The notes beneath the pieces were generated by a model. It was not told the origin of the DNA, made no database searches, and saw only the letters and a program-made list of their open reading frames with translations. From positions 1 to 13,700 of the forward strand of contig WFMU01000470.1 of assembly GCA_015488935.1 (NCBI GenBank): a stretch of DNA of 13,700 nucleotides. The letters are read 5' to 3'. Position numbers and translations under genes: made by a program. The DNA comes from Flavobacteriaceae bacterium (lineage in GTDB: Bacteria > Bacteroidota > Bacteroidia > Flavobacteriales > Flavobacteriaceae). This document shows, in pieces, positions 1 to 8,150 of this stretch (the first letter of the stretch is position 1; every line of letters starts with the position of its first letter).

Positions 1-25
1 AGTAAAGATTAGGAGAAAATTATAC

Positions 26-137
26 GTAAATCTGTTTTGGCAAAACGGGTTTACTATTTTAACCAAAACAAATAAATTATATGCTGTAAAGTTGTTTTAC
101 CAAAACAACTTTACAATATTTACCAAAACAACTTTAC
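26..137. repeat. Two related stem-loops plus a third half-copy upstream of the yfhO-like gene
   Basis: Bases 26-38 and 42-54 form a 13-bp stem with a GGC triloop, counting two G-U pairs. Bases 86-98 and 102-114 form a perfect 13-bp stem (14 bp with 85/115) with an ACC triloop. The outer GTAAA/TTTAC and inner GTTTT/AAAAC parts are identical in both; the three middle pairs differ but still pair. The two units start exactly 60 nt apart and the similarity continues beyond the stems, so this looks like a diverged tandem duplication. A 19-nt direct repeat, TTTACCAAAACAACTTTAC, occurs at 96-114 and 119-137, so the left arm 86-98 could pair with either copy. It could terminate an upstream gene, act as a leader RNA, or be a dispersed intergenic repeat. 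The structure is seen directly; the role is unknown. Confidence 0.6.
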
Positions 138-167
138 GATTTTTGACAAAATAACTTCAACTAACTA

Positions 168-2567
168 ATGAAAAAATACATACCATACCTTATTGCAATA
201 CTTACATTTGTAGTTGTTTCAGTTGCATATTTTAGTCCTGTTTTAGAAGGCAAACAAATATTACAAAGCGACATTGTACAATTTAAAGGCTCTGCTAGAG
301 AAATTGCAGATTATAGAGCAAAAAATCATAAAGAACCATACTGGACAAATACTTCGTTTAGTGGGATGCCAGCCTACAATGTTAGTGCGCTTTATCCAAA
401 TAACTACATTGGCAAACTAGATAGCTTATTGCGTTTTTTACCAAGACCTGCCGATTATCTGTTTTTATACTTTTTTGGTTTTTTTGTACTTCTTTCTATT
501 TTTAAAGTCGAATGGAAACTTGCAATTTTAGGAGCACTCACCTTTGGATTTTCTACTTATTTTATTATTATTTTAGGAGTTGGACACAATGCAAAAGCAC
601 ATGCAATTGCCTATTTTCCTTTGGTTTTAGCTGGAATTATTTCCGTTTTTAAACGAAATTATTTATTTGGTTTTACACTTACCGCTTTAGCAATGGCATT
701 AGAAATTAATGCAGGACATCCACAAATGACCTATTACCTACTTTTTATGGTAATGCTACTTGGCTTGGTATATTTAATTACTGCCATACAGCAAAAAACT
801 ACGAAAAATTTTATAAAAAGTATCGGTATTTTAATTGTTGCAGTTGCCTTAGGAATTGGTATGAATGCCACTAGCCTACTCGCTACAAAACATTATGCAA
901 AAGACAGTACACGAAGTAAAAGCGAACTAACTATTAATCCAGATGGCTCAAAAAAAGAAGTTACCACTGGCTTAGAAAAAGAATATATTACAAGTTACAG
1001 CTACGGAATTTTAGAAACTTTTAATCTGTTTATTCCACGTTTTATGGGTGGAGGAAGCAGCGAAAATATCGGTGAAAATTCACATACTTACGATTTTCTA
1101 AATAAAGCTGCAGGACATAATCAAGCAAAAAGTTTTGTAGAAAATGTACCTACATATTGGGGGAAACAACCATTTGTTGGCGCACCTGCCTATATCGGTG
1201 CAATTAGCATTTTTCTGTTTTTTCTTGGTGTTTTTTTGGTAAATAACACCTATAAAAAATGGCTCGTTGCAGCAACCATATTTTCACTTTTACTAAGTTA
1301 TGGCAAAAACATGGCATTTATAACAGATTTCTTTATCAATTATGTACCAATGTACAATAAATTTAGAGCCATAACATCCATTCAAGTAATTGCAGAATTA
1401 GCCATTCCACTACTTGGAATTTTAGGTTTAAAACACTTTTTTGATACCAATATTTCATACGACAAAAAATGGAAAGCCTTAAAATTAGCAACTTATACCG
1501 TTGCTGGAATAGCCTTATTTTTTACCGTATTTGGACAATTTATTTTTGAATTTAACGGACAAAATGATAGACAACTCGATAAAATGATTGTTGGTTTATC
1601 AGATGCAATCATTGCAGATAGAAAATCGCTATTATTTATAGATAGCCTCCGAACTTTACTCTTGGTTCTCGCTTCCGCAGGATTACTTTGGGCTTATTTA
1701 AAAAAGAAACTAGATACAACAAAAATAATTATTGCTTTAACAATCCTAGTTTTATTTGACCTAATTAGTGTGGATAAACGCTACGTAAATAACAATAATT
1801 TTGTAGATGCAATAAAAGTAGAAAAACCATTTATAGCCTCTAAAATAGATAAAGAAATTTTAAAAGATAAAGGCCACTATAGAGTAATTAATTTTACTGG
1901 AAATCCAATGAATGAAGGACGAACTTCTTACTTTCATAATTCCATTGGAGGCTATCATGCAGCAAAACCAAGACGTTATCAAGAATTGTTTGACTTTCAA
2001 ATTGCCGCTAAAATGAACGAAGAAACTTTAAATATGCTCAATGCAAAATATATTATTTTTCCAGATAAAAAAGGCAATGAAACTTTCCAAAAAAACACGG
2101 AAGCAAACGGAAATGTATGGTTTGTAAATAAAATAAAATTTGTAAATTCTGCAAACGAAGAAATTAAAACACTCGATAAATTAAAAACAAAAACCGAAGC
2201 CGTAATAAACAAAAAATTCGCAAAAAACATAAAAGAAAACTACCCTAAAGATAGTACTGCAATTATAAAACTAACCAAAATGGAGACTACTAAATTTACC
2301 TATAATAGTTTTAGTAAGCAAACACAATTTGCCGTTTTCTCCGAAACATTTTTTGACGATTGGGTTGCATTTATCGATGGTACCAAAACGCCAATTATAC
2401 GTGTAAATTATGTACTACGTGGTTTAGAAATCCCGAAAGGAAAACACAAAATTGTTTTTGAATTTCAACCAACTATTGTAAAAAAAGGAAATATATTTAC
2501 CGTTATTTCCTATATATTAATGTTACTAATCCCTCTTGGATGGTGGTTTTTTAAAAATAGGAAATAA
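168..2567 (+). CDS. YfhO family polytopic membrane protein
   Basis: This 799-residue protein is an inner-membrane protein of the YfhO family, often grouped with GT-C type glycosyltransferases; its exact reaction is not known. The N-terminus is a membrane anchor (about residues 5-24), followed by a periplasmic loop with the family-typical FSGMPAY (64-70). A run of hydrophobic helices spans about 95-425, including the GHNAKAHAIAYFP stretch (139-151), with two long loops: a polar one near 240-340 and another near 455-490. More helices lie near 495-510 and 518-534. A soluble domain (about 545-770) containing FFDDWVAFIDG (728-738) precedes a last helix (774-795). The length of about 800 residues is usual for Bacteroidota members. 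The ATG at 168 begins directly with the anchor and follows stop codons. It is the first gene of a four-gene run, 28 nt ahead of the methyltransferase gene. The family is clear; the substrate is not. Confidence 0.88.
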   Translation: MKKYIPYLIAILTFVVVSVAYFSPVLEGKQILQSDIVQFKGSAREIADYRAKNHKEPYWTNTSFSGMPAYNVSALYPNNYIGKLDSLLRFLPRPADYLFLYFFGFFVLLSIFKVEWKLAILGALTFGFSTYFIIILGVGHNAKAHAIAYFPLVLAGIISVFKRNYLFGFTLTALAMALEINAGHPQMTYYLLFMVMLLGLVYLITAIQQKTTKNFIKSIGILIVAVALGIGMNATSLLATKHYAKDSTRSKSELTINPDGSKKEVTTGLEKEYITSYSYGILETFNLFIPRFMGGGSSENIGENSHTYDFLNKAAGHNQAKSFVENVPTYWGKQPFVGAPAYIGAISIFLFFLGVFLVNNTYKKWLVAATIFSLLLSYGKNMAFITDFFINYVPMYNKFRAITSIQVIAELAIPLLGILGLKHFFDTNISYDKKWKALKLATYTVAGIALFFTVFGQFIFEFNGQNDRQLDKMIVGLSDAIIADRKSLLFIDSLRTLLLVLASAGLLWAYLKKKLDTTKIIIALTILVLFDLISVDKRYVNNNNFVDAIKVEKPFIASKIDKEILKDKGHYRVINFTGNPMNEGRTSYFHNSIGGYHAAKPRRYQELFDFQIAAKMNEETLNMLNAKYIIFPDKKGNETFQKNTEANGNVWFVNKIKFVNSANEEIKTLDKLKTKTEAVINKKFAKNIKENYPKDSTAIIKLTKMETTKFTYNSFSKQTQFAVFSETFFDDWVAFIDGTKTPIIRVNYVLRGLEIPKGKHKIVFEFQPTIVKKGNIFTVISYILMLLIPLGWWFFKNRK

Positions 2568-2595
2568 TAATACCAAATAAATCTAACAATAAAAT

Positions 2596-3312
2596 ATGGA
2601 AAACGTTAATTGCAGTACAGAAAAACCAACATCGTGTAGCATAACAGATAAAGGCTGTAGAATTTCCAACAACAAAGAAAATTTAGGCGAATACTGGTGC
2701 ACCATGTACACCGATGCCGACATTACCAAACTAGGTTGGTACGAAGCAGAATCTACACCAAGTTTGGAACTGATAAATAAAACAAATGCAAAAAAAGACG
2801 CTGCTATTTTTAATGTTGGCGCAGGTGCTACAACCCTAATTGACGATTTATTAAAACAAGGCTATTCCAACTTAATTGCAAACGACATTAGTAGTTGTGC
2901 GCTGCATAAAATTAAAACTAGAATAGGCAACGCAAAAGATACAGTACAATGGATTGTGGACGATTTGGTTAATCCAACCGAACTCCAAAATTTACCGCAA
3001 ATAGATATTTGGAACGACAGAGCCGTACTACATTTTTTTACCGAAGAAAAAGACCAAAAAACCTATTTTAACTTGCTAAAACAAAAAGTAAAACCAAATG
3101 GTTTTGTAATTTTAGCAGCATTCAATTTAGAAGGTGCAACAAGCTGTTCTGGCTTACCAGTAAAACGTTACAATGCACAAATGTTACAAGAAAAATTAGG
3201 AAATAATTTTCAATTACTTCAAGCATTTAATCACGATTACACCATGCCAAATGGCGATATTCGCAAGTACATTTACACCTTATTTCAAAAAAATAATACG
3301 AACCTAAAATAA
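2596..3312 (+). CDS. Class I SAM-dependent methyltransferase with Cys-rich N-terminus
   Basis: This 238-residue cytosolic enzyme should transfer a methyl group from S-adenosylmethionine. The Rossmann-type SAM site is visible: motif I FNVGAGATT (72-80), the acidic residue D97 after strand beta-2 (in LIANDIS), WIVDDL (119-124) at the adenine side, and the DIWNDRAVLHFF motif (137-148) followed by KPNGFVILAAF (166-176). The first 35 residues are polar and hold four cysteines (C6, C14, C21, C35), with two more at 101 and 184. That N-terminal segment precedes the usual start of the fold (GWYE, 47-50) and may bind a metal or a thiol substrate. The gene ends 12 nt before bshC, so it is very probably co-transcribed with it. 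The substrate cannot be read from the sequence; a small thiol such as bacillithiol is only a guess from context. Confidence 0.85.
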   Translation: MENVNCSTEKPTSCSITDKGCRISNNKENLGEYWCTMYTDADITKLGWYEAESTPSLELINKTNAKKDAAIFNVGAGATTLIDDLLKQGYSNLIANDISSCALHKIKTRIGNAKDTVQWIVDDLVNPTELQNLPQIDIWNDRAVLHFFTEEKDQKTYFNLLKQKVKPNGFVILAAFNLEGATSCSGLPVKRYNAQMLQEKLGNNFQLLQAFNHDYTMPNGDIRKYIYTLFQKNNTNLK

Positions 3313-3324
3313 AAAATTATGTAA

Positions 3325-4908
3325 ATGGTAAAAACCATTCCATACATACAAACAGGCTATTTTTCAAAAACAGCAACCGATTATTTGGCGCAGGTCGAAC
3401 AATTAAAAGACTACTATAATCTATTTCCGAATTTAGCAAATTTTAAAGCACAAATTGCAGAAAAATCAAAGCAGCAATGCAATAGAAAAATACTAGTAAG
3501 CACATTAAAAAAACAGTATAAAAATTTGCCTATTTCGCCTAAAACAAAGCAAAACATAGACTTATTACTGCAAGAAAACACCTTTACCATTACCACAGGT
3601 CACCAGCTAAATCTGTTTACAGGACCTTTGTATTTTTTGTATAAAATCATTTCTACCATCAATCTTTGCGAAACGTTAAAAACCACCCATCCAAAGCAAA
3701 ATTTTGTACCTATTTACTGGATGGCAACCGAAGATCATGACTTTGAAGAAATTCAGTATTTTAATTCAAAAAACCATAAAATAGTTTGGAATAGAGCTAG
3801 TTCTGGCGCAGTTGGCAGACTAAAAACCAACGATTTAAACACCGTTTTAGAACAAATAACCAAGATATTTGGCACTTCTAAAAATGCAGAGCGATTGGTA
3901 AAACTTTTTAAAAACAGTTACCTGGAGTGCTCTAACCTTGCCGAGGCAACACGCTCTTTAACTAACGAATTATTTGCAAGTTACGGACTTGTAATTTTAG
4001 ATGCAGACAACAGCGATTTAAAGCGTGAATTTATACCTTTTGCCCAAAAAGAATTATTGCAACAAACAGCCTTTAACGAAGTAAAGAAAACAAATACCTC
4101 TTTTGGAAAAAATTATAAAATACAAGTAAATCCAAGAGAAATAAATCTGTTTTATTTAACCGATAATTTACGAGAACGTATTCTTTTTGAAGAAGATATT
4201 TACAAAGTAAACCATACAAGCATCCAATTTACCAAAGAAGAAATACTTACCGAATTAGAAAAATATCCAGAACGATTTTCGCCAAATGTTATCATGCGAC
4301 CCTTATACCAAGAAGTAATTTTACCAAATCTCTGCTATATTGGTGGCGGTGGCGAACTAGCATATTGGCTCGAACTAAAAGCATATTTTAATAAAATGAA
4401 TGTTGTTTTTCCAATATTGATACTTCGTAATTCTGCCGTAATTCTGAGCGAAAAACAAGCCGAAAAACTACAAAAATTAAATATTACTACAGAAGAAATC
4501 TTCTTAAAGCAACACAAGCTAATATCAAAAAAAGTAAAAGAAAAATCTAACTTACAATTAGATTTTAGCAAACAAAAAGCAGTTTTAAAAAAACAGTTTA
4601 CAGACTTAAAAGCAATCGCAACAAAAACAGATAAATCGTTTATTGGTGCAGTTAACGCACAAGAAAAAAAGCAACAAAACGGACTTAAAAACCTAGAAAA
4701 ACGTTTACTAAAAGCCGAAAAAAGAAAATTAAACGATATGGTAAATCGCATTACAGAAATACAAAACCAACTATTTCCAAAGTACAGTTTGCAAGAACGT
4801 TATACCAATTTTTCGGAAATGTATTTGGAATATGGCGAACAACTAATTCCGAAACTAAAAGAAAATTTAAAACCTTTGGATTTAGAATTTTCTATTTTAA
4901 CATTTTAA
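3325..4908 (+). CDS. bshC: Bacillithiol biosynthesis cysteine-adding enzyme BshC
   Basis: BshC is the cysteine-adding ligase that joins cysteine to glucosaminyl-malate in the last step of bacillithiol synthesis, giving the cell its main low-molecular-weight thiol. At 527 residues it has the usual length. Signature segments are TTGHQLNLFTGP (90-101), VPIYWMATEDHDFEEI (128-143), and the glycine-rich NVIMRPLYQEVILPN...GGGGELAYW region (321-348). A Lys/Glu/Gln-rich helical segment, likely the family's coiled coil, spans about 372-480. The start ATG at 3325 directly follows an ATG-TAA pair at 3319-3324, so it is the only usable start there. The stop lies one base before the next ATG (TAAGATG), implying translational coupling with the UbiA-like gene. 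bshA and bshB are not in the window and must be elsewhere for the pathway to work. Confidence 0.95.
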   Translation: MVKTIPYIQTGYFSKTATDYLAQVEQLKDYYNLFPNLANFKAQIAEKSKQQCNRKILVSTLKKQYKNLPISPKTKQNIDLLLQENTFTITTGHQLNLFTGPLYFLYKIISTINLCETLKTTHPKQNFVPIYWMATEDHDFEEIQYFNSKNHKIVWNRASSGAVGRLKTNDLNTVLEQITKIFGTSKNAERLVKLFKNSYLECSNLAEATRSLTNELFASYGLVILDADNSDLKREFIPFAQKELLQQTAFNEVKKTNTSFGKNYKIQVNPREINLFYLTDNLRERILFEEDIYKVNHTSIQFTKEEILTELEKYPERFSPNVIMRPLYQEVILPNLCYIGGGGELAYWLELKAYFNKMNVVFPILILRNSAVILSEKQAEKLQKLNITTEEIFLKQHKLISKKVKEKSNLQLDFSKQKAVLKKQFTDLKAIATKTDKSFIGAVNAQEKKQQNGLKNLEKRLLKAEKRKLNDMVNRITEIQNQLFPKYSLQERYTNFSEMYLEYGEQLIPKLKENLKPLDLEFSILTF

Positions 4909-4909
4909 G

Positions 4910-5752
4910 ATGTACAAAAAATCACAGTACGATACCAAATCAACACCTCTAAAAAGGATATTCGACTTTTATATTTTTAGCAATATACATGTTGCTTTGG
5001 CTACTTTTTGTTTGGTAAAAATAACTTTAGTCTCTATTGGTATTTCAGAAAACAATACCGCTTGGTTTGTATTTTTTTCTACTTTACTTTCTTATAATAT
5101 CATTCGTTTTTTACGCTTAGAAACCATAAAAAGTTGGTATTATATCTGGATTTCAAAAAATAAAAAAGCCCTATATTTTTTAAGTTTGCTCAGTTTTTTT
5201 TGGTTAATTTATTTTAGTTTTCAACTGCGATTAAAAGCTATTTTAGTACTAATACCTTTTACTATGGCAACCACTTTTTATGTGTTTCCAATTAAGAAAC
5301 TATCCCTTCGCAATGTAGCTGGACTCAAATTATTTTTAATTGCATTTTCTTGGGCAGGAATTACCGTTATTTTTCCATTAATTCAAAATTACATGACCTT
5401 GCAAAATTCGGATTGGATTACATTCTTTCAACGTTTCTTGTTTGTAATCGTAATTACCATACCATTTGATATTAGAGATGTGGACTACGATTCTGACGCG
5501 CTTAAAACCTTACCACAACAATTTGGCATTTCTAAAACAAAAATAATAGGACTTCTATTGTTATGTATCTTCTTTATTTTGGAGTTTTTTAAAACCGAAA
5601 CATCTTATATTACAAATACAATTATTGCAATACTTAGTGCTATATCACTAGTAAAATCTACAAAAAAACAATCCAAATATTACAGTGCCTTTTTTGTAGA
5701 AGCCTTACCAATTGTTTGGTATCTTTTGGTTATTTATCAAATTTCAACATAA
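4910..5752 (+). CDS. UbiA-like prenyltransferase family membrane protein, first Asp motif degenerate
   Basis: A 280-residue protein with about eight hydrophobic segments resembles UbiA-type aromatic prenyltransferases. What supports this is the second acidic motif, DIRDVDYDSD (187-196), followed by KTLPQQFG (199-206), the family's typical DxxDxxxD...kTLp..fG arrangement. The first motif, normally NDxxDxxxD after the second helix, should fall near 62-70 but reads YNIIRFLRL, with no aspartate. The usual Mg-pyrophosphate site is therefore incomplete. The protein may have a changed activity, use another residue, or be a UbiA-fold protein without prenyl transfer. It starts one base after the bshC stop and ends at a strong terminator, so it is the last gene of the run. 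No substrate can be named. The fold assignment is fairly safe; function is open. Confidence 0.7.
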   Translation: MYKKSQYDTKSTPLKRIFDFYIFSNIHVALATFCLVKITLVSIGISENNTAWFVFFSTLLSYNIIRFLRLETIKSWYYIWISKNKKALYFLSLLSFFWLIYFSFQLRLKAILVLIPFTMATTFYVFPIKKLSLRNVAGLKLFLIAFSWAGITVIFPLIQNYMTLQNSDWITFFQRFLFVIVITIPFDIRDVDYDSDALKTLPQQFGISKTKIIGLLLLCIFFILEFFKTETSYITNTIIAILSAISLVKSTKKQSKYYSAFFVEALPIVWYLLVIYQIST

Positions 5753-5787
5753 AAAGCCTTCAAGATTGTAAAAATCTTGAAGGCTTT
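5753..5787. terminator. Bidirectional intrinsic terminator between convergent genes
   Basis: A perfect 15-bp stem, AAAGCCTTCAAGATT (5753-5767) with AATCTTGAAGGCTTT (5773-5787), closes a 5-nt loop (GTAAA). It begins right after the stop codon of the UbiA-like gene and lies 32 bases past the stop of the minus-strand lipoprotein gene. Read on the minus strand, the stem runs into five T residues; read on the plus strand, the T tract is shorter (TTT then ACTT). It can serve both convergent units, probably better for the minus strand. Confidence 0.85.
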
Positions 5788-5819
5788 ACTTCTTAAAATC
5801 TTCCTAACTGGTAAGAAAA

Positions 5820-5972
5820 TTATTCATTTATACAAGCAACGTCAACATCTTGTGGCGCATTTTGTAAAATCTCTTGTGTGTTTACTTTTGTACAACTGCT
5901 CTTTTTAGAACGACAAGATGTTAAACTTGCTACAGCAAATACAAACACAACTAATACGATTATTTTTTTCAT
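5820..5972 (-). CDS. Small lipoprotein (50 aa), function unknown
   Basis: The minus strand reads a 50-residue protein beginning MKKIIVLVVFVFAVASLTSC. It has a charged start, a hydrophobic core and a lipobox LTSC with the acylated cysteine at position 20, a textbook signal peptidase II substrate for this phylum. The mature part is only about 31 residues (RSKKSS...DVACINE) with two further cysteines at 27 and 47 that could form a disulfide in the periplasm. The positive residues after the cysteine give no clear surface-export signal. A good -7 box lies 22 bases upstream and a bidirectional terminator 32 bases downstream, so it is probably a free-standing single-gene unit. I do not recognise the family. 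That the ORF is a real gene is inferred from the signal peptide plus flanking signals. Confidence 0.75.
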   Translation of the reverse strand: MKKIIVLVVFVFAVASLTSCRSKKSSCTKVNTQEILQNAPQDVDVACINE

Positions 5973-5993
5973 CTTTATATTGTTTTAAGGTGT

Positions 5994-6001
5994 CAAATAT
6001 A
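5994..6001 (-). promoter_or_regulatory. Candidate -7 box for the small lipoprotein gene
   Basis: The minus strand reads TATATTTG, an exact match to the Bacteroidota -7 consensus TAnnTTTG. Transcription would begin about 15 bases before the lipoprotein ATG at 5972. The -33 element is poor: TTG triplets on this strand lie 12 and 26 bases upstream of the box rather than about 19-20. It is plausible but not proven. Confidence 0.4.
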
Positions 6002-6114
6002 TGTATTTTTTTACAATACAGTAGTTACAACGGATTTTAATCTGTTTTATTGTAATTATAATTACGCTCAATCCATAATAATTCATTATTTTCGTTTTTA
6101 TAATTTGTAGCAAA

Positions 6115-8103
6115 ATGCAATTCAAAATTCACAGCGATTTTAAACCAACTGGAGACCAACCACAAGCAATTAATGAGTTAGTTTCTAATATTTCCAACAA
6201 CGAAAAATATCAAGTTTTACTTGGTGTTACTGGTTCTGGAAAAACATTTACTGTTGCCAATGTTATCGAGCAAACCAAAAGACCAACTCTAATTTTGGCA
6301 CACAATAAAACACTTGCGGCACAATTGTATCAAGAGTTCAAGCATTTTTTTCCAGATAATGCCGTAGAATATTTTGTATCGTACTACGATTATTATCAAC
6401 CAGAAGCCTATTTACCTACAACTGGCGTATATATCGAAAAAGATTTATCTATCAATGAAGACATTGAACGTTTGCGATTGAGTACAACCTCATCCTTACT
6501 TTCTGGTCGTAGAGACGTTATTGTAGTCGCTTCTGTTTCTTGTTTATACGGAATTGGAAATCCGATAGAATTTAAGAAAAACGTTATTAGAATTGAAGTT
6601 GACCAAGTAATACCAAGAACCAAATTTTTACACCGTTTGGTTACTAGTTTGTATTCGCGTACCGAAACGGAATTGCGCTCTGGAACTTTTAAAGTAAAAG
6701 GAGATACCATTACCATTTATCCATCGTATGGAGATCAAGGATATCGCATTCATTTTTTTGGTGATGAAATTGAAGAAATTGAAAGTTTTGACATCGCATC
6801 AAATGCCATTATCGAAAATTACGACAAACTAACCATTTATCCTGCAAACTTATTTGTAACCTCACCAGAAGTATTACAAAATGCCATTCACGAAATTCAA
6901 GATGATATGGTTAAACAAGTGGCATATTACAAAGAAATTGGAAAACATCTAGAAGCAAAACGCTTAAAAGAACGAACGGAATTTGACCTAGAAATGATTC
7001 GTGAGCTCGGTTATTGTAGTGGTATCGAAAATTATTCGCGTTACTTGGATGGACGACCTGCTGGTACACGACCATTTTGCTTATTGGATTATTTCCCAGA
7101 CGATTACTTAATGATTGTAGATGAAAGTCATGTTACCATTCCGCAAGTACACGCCATGTACGGAGGTGACCGTTCTCGTAAAGAAAATTTGGTAGAATAT
7201 GGCTTTCGTTTACCTGCTGCTATGGATAATAGACCTTTAAAATTTGAGGAATTTGAAGAAATTCAAAATCAGATAATATATGTAAGTGCCACACCTGCCG
7301 ATTACGAACTACAAAAAACAGAAGGTATATTTGTAGAACAAATTATTCGACCAACAGGTCTGCTAGATCCAATAATTGAAATTAGACCAAGCTTAAATCA
7401 GATTGATGATTTAATTGAAGAAATTCAAATTCGCGTAGAAAAAGACGAGCGTACTTTGGTGACAACATTAACCAAGCGAATGGCAGAAGAATTGGCAAAA
7501 TACCTTACTCGCATTCAGGTACGTTGTAGATATATTCATTCGGATGTAGATACATTGGAACGTGTAGAAATCATGCAAGATTTACGAAAAGGTTTATTTG
7601 ATGTTTTGATTGGTGTAAATTTACTTCGTGAAGGTTTGGATTTACCTGAAGTCTCTTTAGTTGCTATTTTAGATGCAGATAAAGAAGGTTTTTTGAGAAG
7701 TCATCGTTCCCTTACCCAAACTATTGGTAGAGCTGCAAGAAATATAAACGGAAAAGCTATTATGTATGCAGATAAAGTTACCAAAAGTATGCAAAAAACC
7801 ATAGACGAAACCAATTATAGACGCGAAAAACAAATACAGTACAATACGGAAAATAACATCACACCAAAACAAATTAAAAAAGCAATTGAAAGCGATTTGA
7901 CTAAAAGTCAAGTTACATCGTACCATTATGATAACGCTTTAAGTAAAGTTGCAGAACAAGATTTAGAATACTTACCAAAGCCTGAAATTGAAAAACGTAT
8001 TCGCAATAAACGTAAATTAATGGAACAGGCTGCCAAGGCTTTAGATTTTATTGCTGCGGCACAATTGCGTGATGAAATTGCAGTATTGAAAGAGAATTTG
8101 TAA
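6115..8103 (+). CDS. uvrB: UvrABC system protein B (excinuclease ABC subunit B)
   Basis: UvrB is the damage-verifying helicase-like subunit of nucleotide excision repair; it is loaded by UvrA and then recruits UvrC for incision. At 662 residues it is full length. Visible parts in order: Walker A GVTGSGKT (37-44), the beta-hairpin that clamps DNA (YYDYYQPEAYLPTTGVYIEKD region, 90-110), the UvrA-interaction domain (about 155-250), Walker B DESH (336-339), SATP (391-394), motif V GVNLLREGLDLPEVSLVAILDADKEG (500-525), motif VI QTIGRAARN (535-543), and a C-terminal UVR domain (about 624-661) for UvrC contact. No catalytic residue is missing. The ATG at 6115 starts the usual FKIHSDFKPTGDQPQAI N-terminus. 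It appears monocistronic: its upstream neighbour is transcribed away from it and its downstream neighbour faces it. I saw no SOS box; a variant promoter-like TATAATTTG at 6099-6107 lies too close to the ATG to be convincing. Confidence 0.98.
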   Translation: MQFKIHSDFKPTGDQPQAINELVSNISNNEKYQVLLGVTGSGKTFTVANVIEQTKRPTLILAHNKTLAAQLYQEFKHFFPDNAVEYFVSYYDYYQPEAYLPTTGVYIEKDLSINEDIERLRLSTTSSLLSGRRDVIVVASVSCLYGIGNPIEFKKNVIRIEVDQVIPRTKFLHRLVTSLYSRTETELRSGTFKVKGDTITIYPSYGDQGYRIHFFGDEIEEIESFDIASNAIIENYDKLTIYPANLFVTSPEVLQNAIHEIQDDMVKQVAYYKEIGKHLEAKRLKERTEFDLEMIRELGYCSGIENYSRYLDGRPAGTRPFCLLDYFPDDYLMIVDESHVTIPQVHAMYGGDRSRKENLVEYGFRLPAAMDNRPLKFEEFEEIQNQIIYVSATPADYELQKTEGIFVEQIIRPTGLLDPIIEIRPSLNQIDDLIEEIQIRVEKDERTLVTTLTKRMAEELAKYLTRIQVRCRYIHSDVDTLERVEIMQDLRKGLFDVLIGVNLLREGLDLPEVSLVAILDADKEGFLRSHRSLTQTIGRAARNINGKAIMYADKVTKSMQKTIDETNYRREKQIQYNTENNITPKQIKKAIESDLTKSQVTSYHYDNALSKVAEQDLEYLPKPEIEKRIRNKRKLMEQAAKALDFIAAAQLRDEIAVLKENL

Positions 8104-8150
8104 TTTTTAAATCTATCTTATTTCAAAAACTTCCTAGACTTAAGACTTGG

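Noticed and set aside
2..154. Open frame on the plus strand from the window edge to TAA at 152-154
   Set aside because: It has no in-window start, and its translation (repeated LF.QN.FTI.TKT) only mirrors the 60-nt DNA repeat with its hairpins. I judge it non-coding, but the end of an upstream gene cannot be fully excluded without the flanking sequence.
4335..4751. 138-codon open frame on the minus strand inside bshC
   Set aside because: It lies wholly opposite a strongly recognised gene, is rich in Phe, Cys and Ser as expected from reading A-rich codons backwards, and has no promoter or family resemblance.
6011..6055. Inverted repeat TTACAATA ... TATTGTAA upstream of uvrB
   Set aside because: Only 8 AT-rich pairs around a 29-base loop; likely chance in this composition, and it does not resemble a known SOS operator.
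6099..6107. TATAATTTG as the uvrB -7 box
   Set aside because: It has one extra spacer base against TAnnTTTG, no -33 partner at the right distance, and ends only 7 bases before the ATG.
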